From: Corythucha ciliata
Taxonomy: Eukaryota; Arthropoda; Insecta; Hemiptera; Tingidae
Direction: 5' to 3'
Assembly: GCA_038030265.1 (NCBI GenBank)
Contig: CM075937.1
Span: forward strand, 41,086,198-41,150,197
DNA length: 64,000 nt
Part shown: positions 22,650-36,003 of the stretch, in pieces
Layout of the letters: the number at the start of each line of letters is the position of its first letter
How positions within the stretch are numbered: the stretch's first letter is position 1
Notes under the pieces: generated by a model
Databases searched by the model: none
What the model saw: only the letters and a program-made list of their open reading frames with translations
Told to the model about the DNA's origin: nothing
Position numbers and translations under genes: made by a program

Positions 22650-25600
22650 GACCTGTTAGGACGATTTTAGGGAAAACAACCAAATATTTTCTGATTGACC
22701 CTATTTTCAAGGTGAACATGGGCAATTTTATTGCATTTTAGCCAAAATACAGTAAAATTTGTCCACTGTCGAAGTAAAAGAGCAGCCTGAGGGGTTAATG
22801 TTTTCAGCCGCAGGCACAAACTGCCTGTGATCGGGAACAAAGGAGCTCTAAAAATTAGGCACGGAATCTGGATTTTTGATCCGAGAATGCGTAATTTTTT
22901 CATTGTAATACTTTTTTCGGTTAATTTCTGAAGATAAAGGAACGAATCAAATGCAATGTTGACCCCCCCCCCCCCTATTAATCTTCAACCCCGGCTTGTG
23001 GGACGGCATTCGTTCACCCCTCTATGTGTCCGCCTTGCCCACGGGAAAGGCCATGACTACGCCTGCTGAACATTTTTCATTCGGTCGATGATAAATGCCG
23101 GGCAAAACCCTCCGGGCCCGGTAGCTCGAAACGCGGTATACCCACCTCCGGTCACGATTGTTTAGGACACAGAAAAGCTTTAACCCGATTCAAGGACGTT
23201 CATTGTGTCTCCCAGCTTAGTGAACAAAATTTCCTTTATTTTTCTCTCTTTTTCCTCTTTAGCGTTGAGGTGTACTTTTGAAAGGCTTCTCGGAATTCAT
23301 CAAAATGACATCATACGCGCACGTAAAGCGTACAAGCTATTGTTTACGTCCTGACCGTTCTTTTTTTTTTCTTTTTTGTCTTTTCTGCGGAAAAGGGTTA
23401 TTTTCTCAGAAAACCTCGTCTTCGAGAAAGGAACTGTTTTGATAAACTTTCGTGATTGCTTTTTCAGAAGGCATAAGGCGAAGCATTTTTTTTTCTTTAT
23501 CTTAATAGCCAATCCCTTTCATTTTCAGGGTCGATGATTACAGTGGAGTATAAACAAAATTAGTGAGTTATTTTTAACTGGTTTAACGATGGGTGGCGAG
23601 GAGGGATGGAATAAACAAAGAAACGATATTTCACAACGACTCCCCCCCCCCCATAACCAACGTTCCACCACGATGACTACGAGTATAGTATAGCACACCT
23701 GAGTACTGTTCATCAATTTTTTTCTCTGTTGGCGGGGGGGGGGGGGTTGGATGTTGTGTTGTCCTGGGGCTCGAAAAACAAGTACGTGCTCATGAGTTGA
23801 GGGATTATTGCTCGGGTGTCTTGATTGACTGCTCAAACTCAGCCCTTCCTTCCCACATAATAATAATTTTGTCGGACGGTTATTCAGACAAGATGAGATT
23901 TAAAACCGAGGAATGAAGTTTGGGAGCGAAGAGGAGGAAAAAGAGAGTTTCAGTAGATTCTCTTTGTTGTTTACTTCTTCAAGTTCCAATAAACAAAGGT
24001 AAATAACGAGGGATTTATCAATTTTGAGAAAACGCGGTTCAAATACAAACTCTCTGAATGAAATCCCAACGTTTGAATGGAAGTCATACCCTTCATTTCA
24101 GCCCTCACCCCCATTTATGAGCTCGTCTCCAAGTACGTTGCCATGGCTCCCAGTCTAGGATCGAATCTCCATTGATACAGCCCGTGGATACAACTTTACT
24201 CCTTTTCAATGCCCGCAGCGTCACTATAAAGGGCTCCGTGCGGAACCCGAACAACTTCTTGCATTTCTTATTATTATTTGCTTATTATTAAACTTCAAAA
24301 CGATCCCTTCTTAAGATTCAAATACCTATACTACGAACGTACCTACTTAAAATAATGTTTAATAAAATTCATACGATTCAGAAGGGTGGGGAGTAAAACA
24401 ACCGGGTGGGGGGGAGGATTGGGCAAAAATGTCTCCCACGGTGAAAAACGGATCCCACCACAGACTTCTTGGGTAAAAGTATCTCATTTTCAGAGATGAT
24501 TGATGCAGTCGCCTCCTTGAAAACACCTGCTCTTGAAGTTCATCAAATTCCCCTTTGAAAAAGGCGAAGTGCTTTTGTAAAAAAAAAAAAAAAAAAATCC
24601 CTCTGGCTGGTAGGTTACTCTCTCTATTCATAGAAAAGACCGAAAATATGTGAGACGAGGCTGACACAAATGGTTTTTTCTTGGGAGTAAAATGCTGAAG
24701 CAGAAAGAGGGATGGGAAGGGTTCCCACGTGTCTACAACGTCAGGTAAAACTGTTAAGATTTTTTGTCACACCCCCCCCCCCACCCTCGTACTATTTTGT
24801 CTATTGTGCTCTATGGCGCTACTCAAGTGCTTTGCAAGGTGTTTAAAAGACGGTGAAAACTTTTAAAACAGGTTGAAACCACTATAAAGGGTGTTGGATG
24901 GGTAGGCACTTGAGGGTATCAGTGCAGTTTTTTAATTGCTTTCTCGTGACAACAAAAGGTTTGCTAGGAACAGGACAGAAAGACGAAGTAAATGCGAGTG
25001 ATGCCATGCTGGAAAAGCCTATTAAAACGTCTAAGTAGGCCTATTTGAGAGGTCGTAAAGATATTATGACTGTAACAAACATTGTAAAGAAAACTGAGTA
25101 AGTATTCAATGTGCAGCACAGTGCATGTAGGGCGGACATTCAACAGTTCGAAATCAATCGTGGTTTAAACCGAAAGGAATCAAGGCAAGTTGAACGGCCA
25201 AACATTACCTGCCCGGAGGATTTTTCGAGAAGGGTTCAAGGCCTGTCCGGGAGTAATACACGATAGCGCTTGGGACGAGTATTAAAAACATTTATAAATC
25301 TTCTTTCCCTTAATGGCTTTATCCCCTCTCTCTTACAATCAAATTTAGGTAACTCTTAAAAAAAATATTGATAACGGATCATATATTTTTTGTTTTTATT
25401 CTATCCACGTCATCTTTCACAACCCAATATACCCAAAGCTTTTCATCTTCTGTTGTGAACATGTCAAGCGTGGCAGGTAGCCTCTCTCTCACACACTCTT
25501 CTCGGTTCGCTCCAGGCGGGCATAAAGGTGTACGATGTTGGCTGATGAGGGGTGGGAGGGGAGGGTGTAGAAGACCCCAAAGATAGGCCCAAGCAAAAAC

Positions 25601-27179
25601 GCCCAGGAATTCCGTCTGAGACTTGAGAGAGTATTATTAGATATTATCTCTTTTTTTTTTCATCCTCATCCTCATACTTCTTGTTTAGAAACTTCGGATC
25701 GGATGGCTTTTACCGGTCCTTACACTCTCCCCCTTTATAATTTCCCTCGTCCTAAACCCCCCCCCCTCTCACAATCACTCGTATTCAAAATTCAATCCCG
25801 TTTTGAATAAAGGCTACGAAATGTCTCAATTAGCGAAAATAACGAGCCGTGACCAAGACAAAAACCGTATAGGTATTGTTCTTGAAAAGCAGGTGCTTTT
25901 TTTGTGAATGTATGACGAAGTCAAAACTTTTACTTCTGATCTGAGTCATCAACAGGTGGGTAGTGGAACTAATAACAGTCGCGTAAAAACTACGAGAGGA
26001 AAAGAGGGACGGGAAACAAGAGAACGTACCTACGTCTCGTGTCCGCGAGACCCCCCCCCCCCACCATCATCATCATCACACTCCACCGTAATTGTATGAG
26101 GAAAGGAAAAGCGTTATAATCGCAGGATTTTTTTGTTTGTTTCAAGTTGAGGCACGAGAACGATTGTTTTTCGGTGTTTAGCCTTTAAGACAATGGGCTA
26201 ATTATTTTCAGAGAGGTTTTTTGATAATTATCGAAGTAGTGGCAGGTGTGATTTGTATTTTAAAAAGGAATTCAACTCGAACGTAGTAAATGGGAGGAAG
26301 AGCGTGAGATTGGGGGGGGGGGGGCGGAGTAGAACAATGAACAGTTCTATGCTCGTGTTTTTTCTTCTTTTTTTGTGACAGGTCTCAAAAAAATCGAAGC
26401 TATCAAAAAGGTCCGGTCGAAACAAAAGAAACCATGCTTTTAGGGTGAGTGTGGAAGAGAAGGGGTTAGTGTCATCGGAGATGTATATGGGAGGGGTTCA
26501 AAAAAATGCACTCATCCAAGAAATACGTGACTCGACGATGGAATATAAGTTTGCTTCACGAAGGGGATGCCCCGAGGGCTAGTAATTATAAAAAATCTTG
26601 TTTGACGTGAAAATAAAAAACTCACGATTGCTTTTCGATTGAACTGGGTGCCCACAATTTTTGTTTGCCAGAAAGAGGTGGGATTGAGATGAGGGCGTTC
26701 CGAGAGCCCAGGAGACATTTAAGCATCTCCGCAGGCACACCCAAAGCAAGAGGTCAAAAAAATTACGGAGATGGGAGACTATGCCTTGACGCCGTGGTGT
26801 TTATTTCATGCCGCCTATTAAATACGGTAGTATGCCATAAAATGGTGAAGCTAACCACAGACCATCTGGCTCATTATGTCCATGAGCTCCATCAGGCTCA
26901 AACCAAATAGCCTGCAAGCAAAATACGTATACTTTTTAGGGAGTCAATCCTGCGAGATTTGATTTTTGAATGTGCAAAACACGCAAAGTTGAGTTCTGTG
27001 AGTGTAAAATCCACAAAATTTGGGTGTCATGTTGTCCTCGTTGCTTAAGTTTTTTGCCTTCGCCTGGATGTCAAAGCTCTGGTCACCGAGAGCACGACGA
27101 GACGATGACTGGACAACGAGGCCAAATGGAAACGAGACCACAGTGCTTGAAGAAATTGCCACGAGCCCAAGGTGTCGGT

Positions 27180-29573
27180 ACTCAGACCAGTCCGTATCTG
27201 GCTAATAGTGTGAAGAACTGGGAAATTTTGTCAGAAACGTCCATGTCTGCCCATGGGCTGATCATGTTTGAGGCGGAGTTCCCAAGGACAGTAACGCAGC
27301 TGATCAGCATCCCAAGATCGTGGAACGAAATGTCTTGAGAATACAATGTACGATACATTCGTCGACACGTTTCTTGGCATAGTTCATTGCGCGCTTCCAC
27401 TTCGCCCGGTTAGAATTGATGCGTCGAGACCAGCCCGCAGCCGTTGGTCTTCAGGGCGGCTTCGTGAATTGAGGCGCCGTTGTATTGAGTTATCAGCCCT
27501 CCGCGGCTGTCTCCCCATCTCGGATACTTCGAGATCTGGTATTGCCTTTAAGCTGAGAGCAGATCGTAGAGAGTTCCGTGCGTCCGTTATTGAGGCAAGG
27601 AGAGCCTATAATGATTCCCTGCTTAGATCAGCACCCAACATGGCCAAGGCTGCTTGGCGGATTATTAAGGGGGAGCTTCCAGCTGAAAGCAGGGCCTCGG
27701 GAACGTCGGTCGCCCTCCAGAGCCTCGACGTGGACACATTCAATCGCTATTTTGTCAACGTTCCCGCAGACGGAGAACGGTCTTGCCAATTGTCGCGTCC
27801 AGCTTTCAAGACTTCATGTCTTCTGCTTCGTTCTCTCTCGGGGATGTGAGCCGAGCATGCGGATTATTGCTGTGTGTGTTGTACTGTAGGACTTCCGTCC
27901 CATCTCTATAATCCCAGTCTTCTCTCGCGTGGTTGAGCGGTTGGTTTTGTCTCGCCTCCTTGAATTTCTCGAGGCTAACCACATTCTTGGAGAAAGCCAG
28001 TTCGGTTTCCGGAAGGGTCGCTCCACTTCGCTCGCTGCTATTCGACTTTTGCGGTCGATTTTGCGTGGCCTTGAGTCAGGATCAAGGGAGTGTCTTAGAC
28101 TATTCGACCTCTCGCGCGCGCACCATTATGGCTTCGATGAATCCTCTCGCGGATTCTTTCAGTCCTATCTTGTTGACTGGCAGCAGTGTGTGCACTTTGT
28201 GGGTGAGCTGTCTGGGCTTGCTGGGTCCGCCAACATGGGAGTTCGGCAGGGTTCTATATTGGGCCCCGTATGCGCGCCTCGATGGTGTAATGGATACAAT
28301 GCTCGCTTCCCAACCCAGTGGGCCTGCGAGCGAGGCCTGTATTGCGCACCGACCGAGACGCCCGCGTAGTACGGATGTGAAGTGCGCAGTTGGATCAGGG
28401 TACGGCGTATGAGCCCAAAGGAGGCTTTGGCGCCTGCCGGGTGTGAAACCCGGCGTCCTCCAATTATTTGTATTTTATCTTGGGTCCCATACTATTCTTG
28501 TGGTTCATGAACGACCTGTGCTTGGCCCAATCTCCCTCCGTGTTCAATTTTTTTCTCTACGCTGCGCTGATGACACGACGGTTCTATACTCCAGTAAAAA
28601 TGAAGCAGATCTCTCTCACGCTTTGGACAGTGCGATCCTGATCCTGCGGTCCGATCCTGGTGTCTTGCGAACCGACTGGTGAGGACAAAACGCAAGACCT
28701 GCACATGAGGTTTAAATCCTCGTCTGAAACGGTCAAATTCGTCGGTCTTGTCTTCGACTCACGTTTGACCTGGGTTCCCCAAGTTCAGGCTTTCTCGTCT
28801 CAGCTTTCGAGGCCTGTTTTTGTCATTCGCCGCCTCAAGGGCTCTGTCTCGCCGGATCTGCTCAGGCAAGCATTTGTCTTTTTCTTTTTTTTACTCCCGT
28901 AAGACCTATGCATCGAGGTATGGGGAAATTCCGCGCACAGCGAGAAGATTTTCCGACTCCAAAAGGCCGCAATTCACGCGATGTGTGGCCTGCACCCCCG
29001 TTGTTCGTGCCGGGAGTGGTTCAAACGACTTTCGATTATGACGTTGTTCGGCGCCTACATCTTTCGGACTTTGCTTTTTGTTCGCACGCATATCGAGGAA
29101 TTTCCTTCCTGCACCTCTGTCCACTCCCATGCTACTAGGCGCGCCTTTGACCTGAGGGTGGATTCCACTCGTCTTGCGTCCTCACCTCGCCTGAGCTTAT
29201 ACGTTGACAGGGAGCGATTCTTTATAACGCGCTTCCAGAGACACTGAAGGAGCGTAGCATTTCTTTCGAATGCTTTAAAAGACGGCTTCACTGTATCATC
29301 GTGGATGCGGCTCCCTAGTCCCTACTCAATTGAAGAATTCATTTCCGAAATCGCTTCGCCTCAACTGTGATTTATTTTTCTTGTTTTTTTTTGGGGGGGG
29401 GGGGTCTGTAATTGCGATTAATCCTTCCCTATTATTTTAAATGTGTTGAAAACAAAACTTCATCAAGTGCCGACCAAGTGCTGAGCAATTTTTTTAGTTT
29501 TACAGCGGGGCCTCGTAATTTTAGTTTTTACGTTGGGTTGGCAATAAATTTGAATTTGAATATTTGAATATAG
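27180..29573 (+). pseudogene. Broken LINE (jockey/I-like), 5'-truncated
   Basis: Reverse-transcriptase blocks appear in order but in different frames. The end of the endonuclease and linker lies near 27200-27780. FRPISIIPVFSRVVERL is followed by SQFGFRKGRSTS near 27890-28030, GVRQGSILGP near 28230, an ADDTTVLYSS block near 28570 and a typical LINE C-terminus near 29210-29320. The YADD codons are split by a five-base insertion at about 28561-28573, several stops and frameshifts are present, and about 210 bases of foreign sequence interrupt the catalytic region. The 3' tail is AATAAATTTGAATTTGAA. It is a dead copy and cannot move by itself. Confidence 0.85.
28271..28478 (+). mobile_element. ~210-bp insertion in the LINE, tRNA-Gly-like head
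   Basis: The reverse-transcriptase reading stops after ILGPV at 28270 and resumes with ILGPILF-like codons after 28478, so the bases between are extra. The insert begins near GGTGTAATGGATACAATGCTC, which resembles the D arm and anticodon arm of a glycine tRNA (anticodon loop TTCCCAA). No convincing B box follows. The two flanks are near-copies of TTGGGCCCCGTA, as expected for an old target-site duplication. A SINE is the best reading. Confidence 0.5.
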
Positions 29574-32500
29574 ACCTTGAAATTCATTGTCAGGGTGAAC
29601 TGGATAGAGCAGTGGAGATGGCTAACTCAGCGATTCCCAGGGCGTACGCCCAATGGCATCCTACCCCCAAAATAAGGACACTTCCGCCTCAAACTTAAGT
29701 TCCAGATCTTGCCCAGAGTTTCAAGCCGGGGCCCATATGCATCCGAAATGCCGTAGCACCCCACCACAGTAGGCATGCCATCCTTTCTCGCCAAAGCCTC
29801 TTGTTAATCACGCCGAGAGCCGCCCCCCCTCTTCTAAATTTTTCCAATGCTCATTTTCTGATTTTCAACTTTAAGAATAGTCCTTCACGTCGTGAAAAAT
29901 TATAGTCTGATACATGCCCTTTTTACCCTCAGGGTAGGGCATGATGGGAGTGCCGTTCAACATAATTTCCCCCCCTCTAGCCTAAAGGTTAATATGGGCC
30001 GCTTACTCTACCCCTCCCACCCACATAGAGAAGTGCAAAGCGCCCTCTCTAGTTCTCTTTCATCCTTGTTCAGTATTTGAGAATGTTGTACTATTAACTA
30101 CAGTCCCTTTCTTCTTATTTTTCTACTTTTTCTTTTACTCTGAAATACTTCGGCCTCCAGGTAGTAACCATTCATGGCATAGAACGCATGTATGTACTTA
30201 AAAGTCTTCTCCAGTCAAAAAGTGGTGGCTAGAAAAAAAAAGAAGAAGAATAGGCCAGACCCTTCAAAGCCTCCTTTCCTTCCTCCGTCACCCATTTACC
30301 AAACGGCCCTTTTCTATTCGAATTGACAGATTCGAGTACTCTTTCGTGTGTACCCATAGCGCTACCCTACACAGTACACACCCATCCTCTCAAGAGAAGA
30401 AGCGAGTGGCCCAGGATGGCGCCAGAGCTGAAAAACCTTTAAAAACCCACAATGAAATGACGCCTTTGTGTCAAAAACGAGTGATAGGGAGAGAAAATGG
30501 ACTAAAAAAGAGTGACAAAGCGAAGGAAAGGGCAGCGAAAACGATATAAGGGCGAGCCCGCTCCTCGCTCTTCTACCAAACTCTATTGCTTATCGATGAC
30601 TAAATTGAGGTCGCTAAATTGTGTCAAATTTTCCAAAGCCGACTCGCTACCACGGGCAATAACTCTTCCGGTTCAATAGAAACATTTATTCGGTGTAAAA
30701 ATTGTGAGCGAGTAAGTAAAGGTGGAGATGGGGGTCGGCGAAAAGCAAACGATCTTTTTCCTTATTTGTCTCCTTCCAGAAGTAAGGATGGCGGGTGGGG
30801 GATGTCTTGGTAAAGTAAAGGGATTTTACCACCGGTTGAACGCACCAACGCTCATACAATTTCTTCACACACCGAAATACTACCCTCTAGCGAGTCACAC
30901 CCGCTCGTCCGACATCCCTCCTCTCAGGGGTCGTTAGGAACGTGCCTTCGGTATCATGAGAGCACGTTTTGTGCTCATTAATGACAGTCATGACGGTGTT
31001 TGTGTGTGTGTGTGTGTTAGTTTGAGAGCTTTGAGGGTGGGGGGAGGGCACGGTGAAATAAAAGGGCGTTGAAGCGAAGCCGAAGACGTGAAAAGAGGAG
31101 CCGGGGGAAGAAGTTCGTGCTTTAGGAAAGGTTCTTGAGAATGCGGGAGCGAGCAATAAAAATAAACACACACTCTAAGAAAGATTGGAGAGTGAGAGGG
31201 AAACATTAAATAAAAGTGTTCGACTGGCGTTGAAAAAAAAAAAAAAAAGTTTTGGATACGGGTTGTGACGCGAGTGGGGAGTGAAGAGTGCACGAACCAG
31301 GCGTCACGATTTTCTGAACTGAAGCCTTAATACCTGAAGTGGCGGGACGGGGAGAGAACGATTCGAGAAATGGAAATAGGTAGCTCGTTTAATGAGATCT
31401 TTCCATTCGGTTCTTATAAAGAAAAAAAGGGCGTAAAATAAATAAATAAAGGAATTTCTTTTGTGCTTCTTTTACTATTCTTTCAAGTATTAAAAGGCCT
31501 GTACAATAATCGGCCAGTTTCCTCTTGATTACACCCATAAATTCGTGCCAATAAATAACGCTTTCCTGAATGACGGCAATTTTAGAAATGAACCGTGACA
31601 TCTCATGTTAAAAATTACGACACGACTAGGGGCGGTGAAGAGGGTTTCTAAGGTTCCAAGAATGTTTACCCTCGTGGTAAGGTCAAATTAGAAAGAGAGG
31701 TCTTGTCAAACCTTTTGATATCTTGGCTGGAGGCAAGGCAAGGATGGGAACTGGACCTCCGCCAACTACTTTTTCTTCTTCGTCATCTCAAGTGTATAGA
31801 TGGTTTCCATCGTAACCCTACAATCTTTCACCTTCACCTTCGACACTCGCTTCGGCCCTTTTTTTTACGATGTCGGCTCCAAAGCCATTATTATCATCAT
31901 CATCATTTAATGATGGGACTTGAAGATGGTAAGGGAGAGGGGAGACGGTACTTATAAGGCTTTTAATTTTCGCTTGACGATTGATTAGTCTAAAATGAGG
32001 ATTTTGAAAGTTCGAAAAAAAAGTGCTTGAGATGGAGCTTCTGGATTTTGAGAGTGCCAAAGACACGTATTGCGATTGTGCACCCCCCTCCTCCTACTCC
32101 TCTACGACCCATATTTATCGTAATTTTAATTACTCTTCCAGAGCCTTGTTCACACGGCCCGAAGACCATCACAGCCAGATATTTTGATGCTTCAGTATAA
32201 GAATTCAAGTTTTTGAGTGAAGACGAGGGACTTCTGGACACAGCACTCTTCAAAGTCTGTGGCGACTTGGCGAGACGCTGACCATTATAGGACTGGAGAA
32301 GAGGGGTGTCGAACTCACTTCAGGAACTTCTGGATGGCTTGAGTAGGTAGAGATGATTGCGTCTTTCATTGGTACTCAGGGGGTACTTTGATGATGTCCC
32401 CCCCCCTCAAAGTGAAGCTCTCTGCATCGAATTCTGAAGCACATCATTCGATGGCATGATCAATCGTCCTCCTGTAGGCTCAGTTAACAGTTCCAGGGCC

Positions 32501-34539
32501 TACGTGATATGAGTGCCTAACGACAAAATTCACACTGCCATTGGAATTTATACCGACCACGGGATTGACCGAATTCGCGGTTTCACGGACTAAACCGCCC
32601 TATACCCCTGGACTAAAGGAACCTATAGTAGCATTAGTGCCGGCTCTAGAGGTTCAGAGACCCGGACAAGCTCAAAGGGGCTACATTAAACAAGAGAGGG
32701 TCAGGTAGACTTAATCTCTCCAACAAGTGCACACCCTCTTGCATACAAATTCCAGCGGGAGTTATTTAGCTTTGGAGTTTCGAGCCTAGTGAGATTCTGG
32801 GGAACGATATTCCAAGTTTCTTGTCCATTATAATGATTTTCTCCTGGTTTCCTTTCTATGGCAGTTTCCATAGTGTTCCATCCACTACAGCTGGATGGCA
32901 TCCAGTTGTCAGGTTCCATCCGTATAATTACCGCTAAAATACCATTAATTGGGGGGGGGGGTGACACCTTTTATGGGAAAAGTAGTCAAATTTGTCGATA
33001 ACGCCAACCAAAGCCCCCTTTAGGGGCAACGCTGCCAGCTTTTGACACAAAATTACAAATTTCCTGCCGGAATTTGTCAGATGGCGAGGTAAAGGTTAGC
33101 ACTTGAGCAGCCAGCTCTTGAGCCGTTGAAAGTCACTCACAGGGAAACATGGGCGTAAGCAGCTTTTCCATTAGGGGTGGGGGGGGGCAGTTGTCTAGCA
33201 CCGCGAGCCTCAGAACTCAGTCTAATTGCAGAACTCGCACCCAGCTAATTTCATTTACTCAGGCACGTAAAATTGTCCCTTAGCACTCAAATGAATAGGT
33301 ATTTAGAGATGAAGGGAAGTTTCGAACAACCGATACATTTGTATGACAAAAAACCTCACCACCAGGCGGGGGGGGCAAGGCCCCTCTGCGTAAGCCCATG
33401 CAGAGAGATAATCTGTGAATTTCATACCGGTCAGCTCTATTGTAAAGGGCGAAACGGGTGCAGGTTTTTTGAGCCAACGGCTTAACGGAGCAAAAGCAAA
33501 AGCAGAACATTTAAGACAAAAAAAATTTTCAAGCTTTGTTAGTGCCATTTTGTAGGCCGGATTATAAGCAAAAAGGGTCTCATTTAGTACCTAACCACAA
33601 GTGTTTCAATCCTCAAAAAACACTGCCAACGCAAAAAAATAAAACGGGGGTCCCTCAAATACTGCGGACAGTGGCTCCGGCAGCCCCTCAAAAGACAGCA
33701 CTTTAACTTATGCTCACAGACGTTGTTAAAACCTTAAACGCCGTTAAAGCACAGAAATCGTGTCAAGAATTGTCTAAAATGATGAAAAGAACCCCTTAGA
33801 AAAAATGTCATTCCTCTCCAAAAAGGCCACTCACGGTCGGGGGGGTTAAAACAAGCTTCTGAGCTCACCCACTAGAGCGCAGCACGTCCTTGACCTCCTC
33901 TAGGCATTTCTTTGCATTATTGCTAATGAATTAATCCAAGTTCAGATGAGAAAATCAGTAGTATACTCAACTGTTCTAGAGGTTTCCTATTAAATGGTTG
34001 AGTCTATGGAGATGTAACTTCCAGATTCCAAAATGAACAGACACGAGCCTTCGATTTTCCGCCCTCGGCATCAAAATATCACGCTACCCCCAGGGCACGA
34101 TTCACGGCGACAGGGCGAGAATCACGATAGTCTCTTTGGGGGAAATCCGAAAATGGCTTAGTACAGGTAATATAGTACAGTCAGAAAGCCTAGTGAATTT
34201 ATCTTTGAAAAGTTCAGGTTCCGGTTTTAGAGGGGCGAAAATTCTCAGTTATTGAGCCCAATTAGGAACCCGCACTTTTTTAAGTAGGTGACTCTTTAAT
34301 TTCACAAATGAGAAGAAAAGGATTCTGCAATTCTTAATTTTCAACGAATTTTCAAAGTTTGACCATGTATTCTAGGGGTGAACCGCTGCTTTTCCAGAGA
34401 AGATGTCAGATACGTGAGTGTCGTACAGTACGTACAGGAGCCATATATTCAGGGATGATCCCCAGAAAGAGGATTGGGGTTGCCAGACACCCGATTGGGT
34501 TTGTCCACAGGTGAGGGTCCTAGAGTTGTTGGTCTTTTG
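29574..34539. other. Intergenic DNA
   Basis: No gene supported. It contains a GT microsatellite near 31000-31017, an A run near 31236, poly-G runs near 32949 and 33179, and a weak LINE C-terminus-like reading on the minus strand near 32703-32900 that I do not annotate. Confidence 0.55.
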
Positions 34540-35466
34540 AAGATCCAAAACAAGGAAAATGTTTTTTTTGGAAGGAGCCAAAACTCACAAAATTGATTTT
34601 GAGAAAGAGCCAAACCCACGAAATTCGATTTTCTCAACAGCCAGAACCAGGGCCGAAACTAGGGGGGGCAAAGGGGGCGGCACGTGCTCCCGGCGGCAAC
34701 TTTAGGGGGCGGCAATTTTTTTTTTATTTGCTTAGTAAATATTATGGGAATGTAGCTTTGCCAACGGTTCAACTGTTGAATTACTGTATTAGTAACCACA
34801 GTAATACAGGCTACTGGAACATGGAAGTAAAACGATAATTCGTGGCTTAAATTAAGAAAAAACGCCCATTGTTACGACCCAAATTGTGAAAAAGCAGTGA
34901 TTCGTGGATTAAATTCAGAAACAGCGCTAATTCGCGCTTGAAATTGCTAGTTCCAGGATAAAATTGATAAAGCGCACTTATTCGCAGATAAAATTGAGAT
35001 ATAAACGCTTCACTTCACGGTTAGTATAGAAAAAAATTGCTAATGAAAAGCGGTATAATTCGCAGCTAAATTTGAGGAAGGACGGCTCACTCACATCTAA
35101 AACTGTGCAAAAGCGCAGATTCACGGACGAAATCGACGAGAAAAACGTTAATTAAAACGTTTATTTATACTAATTTATCAAGCACGCAGATTTCTTTCGC
35201 CAGAAAGAAATCATCAGGATCAAAAGTAAACTATACATAACAGGAACCTGCAATTTTGATTAAATAAAGGCAGGAAACTAACAATCTCGCGAAAATTTAG
35301 ACCCATGACTTGCAATTCCGCTCATAAAACTTTAGCTCAAACTCGATAATTCAAAAAATTGATATTGTTAGTATGATCGCTTAGACTACGAGGGTTAGTA
35401 GGTAATGCATGCATGAAAACGTAGCCGTAGGAGCCTACGTTGTCATTCTTCCCTCGTTGAGGTGCG

Positions 35467-35513
35467 TTAGAAACGAACCGGTTTCGGCTGCTCGCCATCT
35501 TCAGCGTCTGTAA
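35467..35513 (-). ncRNA. Hammerhead-ribozyme-like motif 1
   Basis: On the minus strand CTGAAGA (35498-35504) fits the CUGANGA core. It is followed by a GGC/GCC stem II hairpin, GAAA (35482-35485), the palindrome ACCGGT (stem III) and then T as the cleavage-site base. Stem I pairs five consecutive bases (one wobble), then a mismatch, then three more. One T between CTGAAGA and stem II is unpaired, which departs from the minimal consensus. A short palindromic stem III is known from dimeric hammerheads of Penelope-like elements. Activity is inferred only. Confidence 0.5.
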
Positions 35514-35560
35514 GCACAACGCAAGCAGTTGTGTGTGTTTTGTGTAATTCAAAAAACTAA

Positions 35561-36003
35561 TGGGGAACTTGCACATTTTTCAATCACTGGTGTTTCTTGA
35601 AGAGGGCTCTTCAACAAGACAATTGCCCACATTAAACATTGAAATCAATCTAGGGGTTTTTTAAGGCGAATTTTTAAAAATTTTGAGTGGGGATTTGACT
35701 ACGTCAAAGGGCAGTTAATGAAATGGGTGGTGTTGAAAAGATAGAAGACGCGTTTTCTGGGGGTCAATTTTTCTTGTTATTTGTGAACAAAACATTTTAG
35801 AGTACCCTCAAAAGCTTCACAACTGCACATTGACGTCATTTTCCCTCGCACCATCCATCCCCTCCTGAAGAACTTTGAAATTTATTTAAAAATCACCAGA
35901 AGCACCAATCGGTCTGCATCTACCGTTGATATCGTTGTCCGCGTGTGCCAATTCACTGGTATACTTCCCCCCCCCCCCATCGGGCATTCATGCAAGTTCC
36001 CCA
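35561..36003. mobile_element. MITE, TGGGGAACTTGCA ends, copy 1
   Basis: Terminal inverted repeat TGGGGAACTTGCA, with AA outside it also mirrored. The interior is alignable in reverse orientation to a second copy at 48834-49276. It has no open frame of substance and sits inside the hAT element. Confidence 0.75.

Larger units (their letters stand above)
20691..27179. other. Intergenic repeat-rich DNA
   Basis: No gene supported. It contains many C or G homopolymers of eight or more (near 21367, 21523, 22965, 23642, 23738, 24771, 25750, 26050 and 26311), the 16-bp array and the fold-back element listed below, and a short inverted family A stretch at about 26945-27035. The open frames present are short and lack domains. 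Confidence 0.6.

Noticed and set aside
32701..32967. Minus-strand frame with WNIVPQNLTRLETPK resembling a LINE C-terminus
   Set aside because: Only a short resemblance, with no reverse-transcriptase core or tail nearby. Possible fossil, not safe to annotate.
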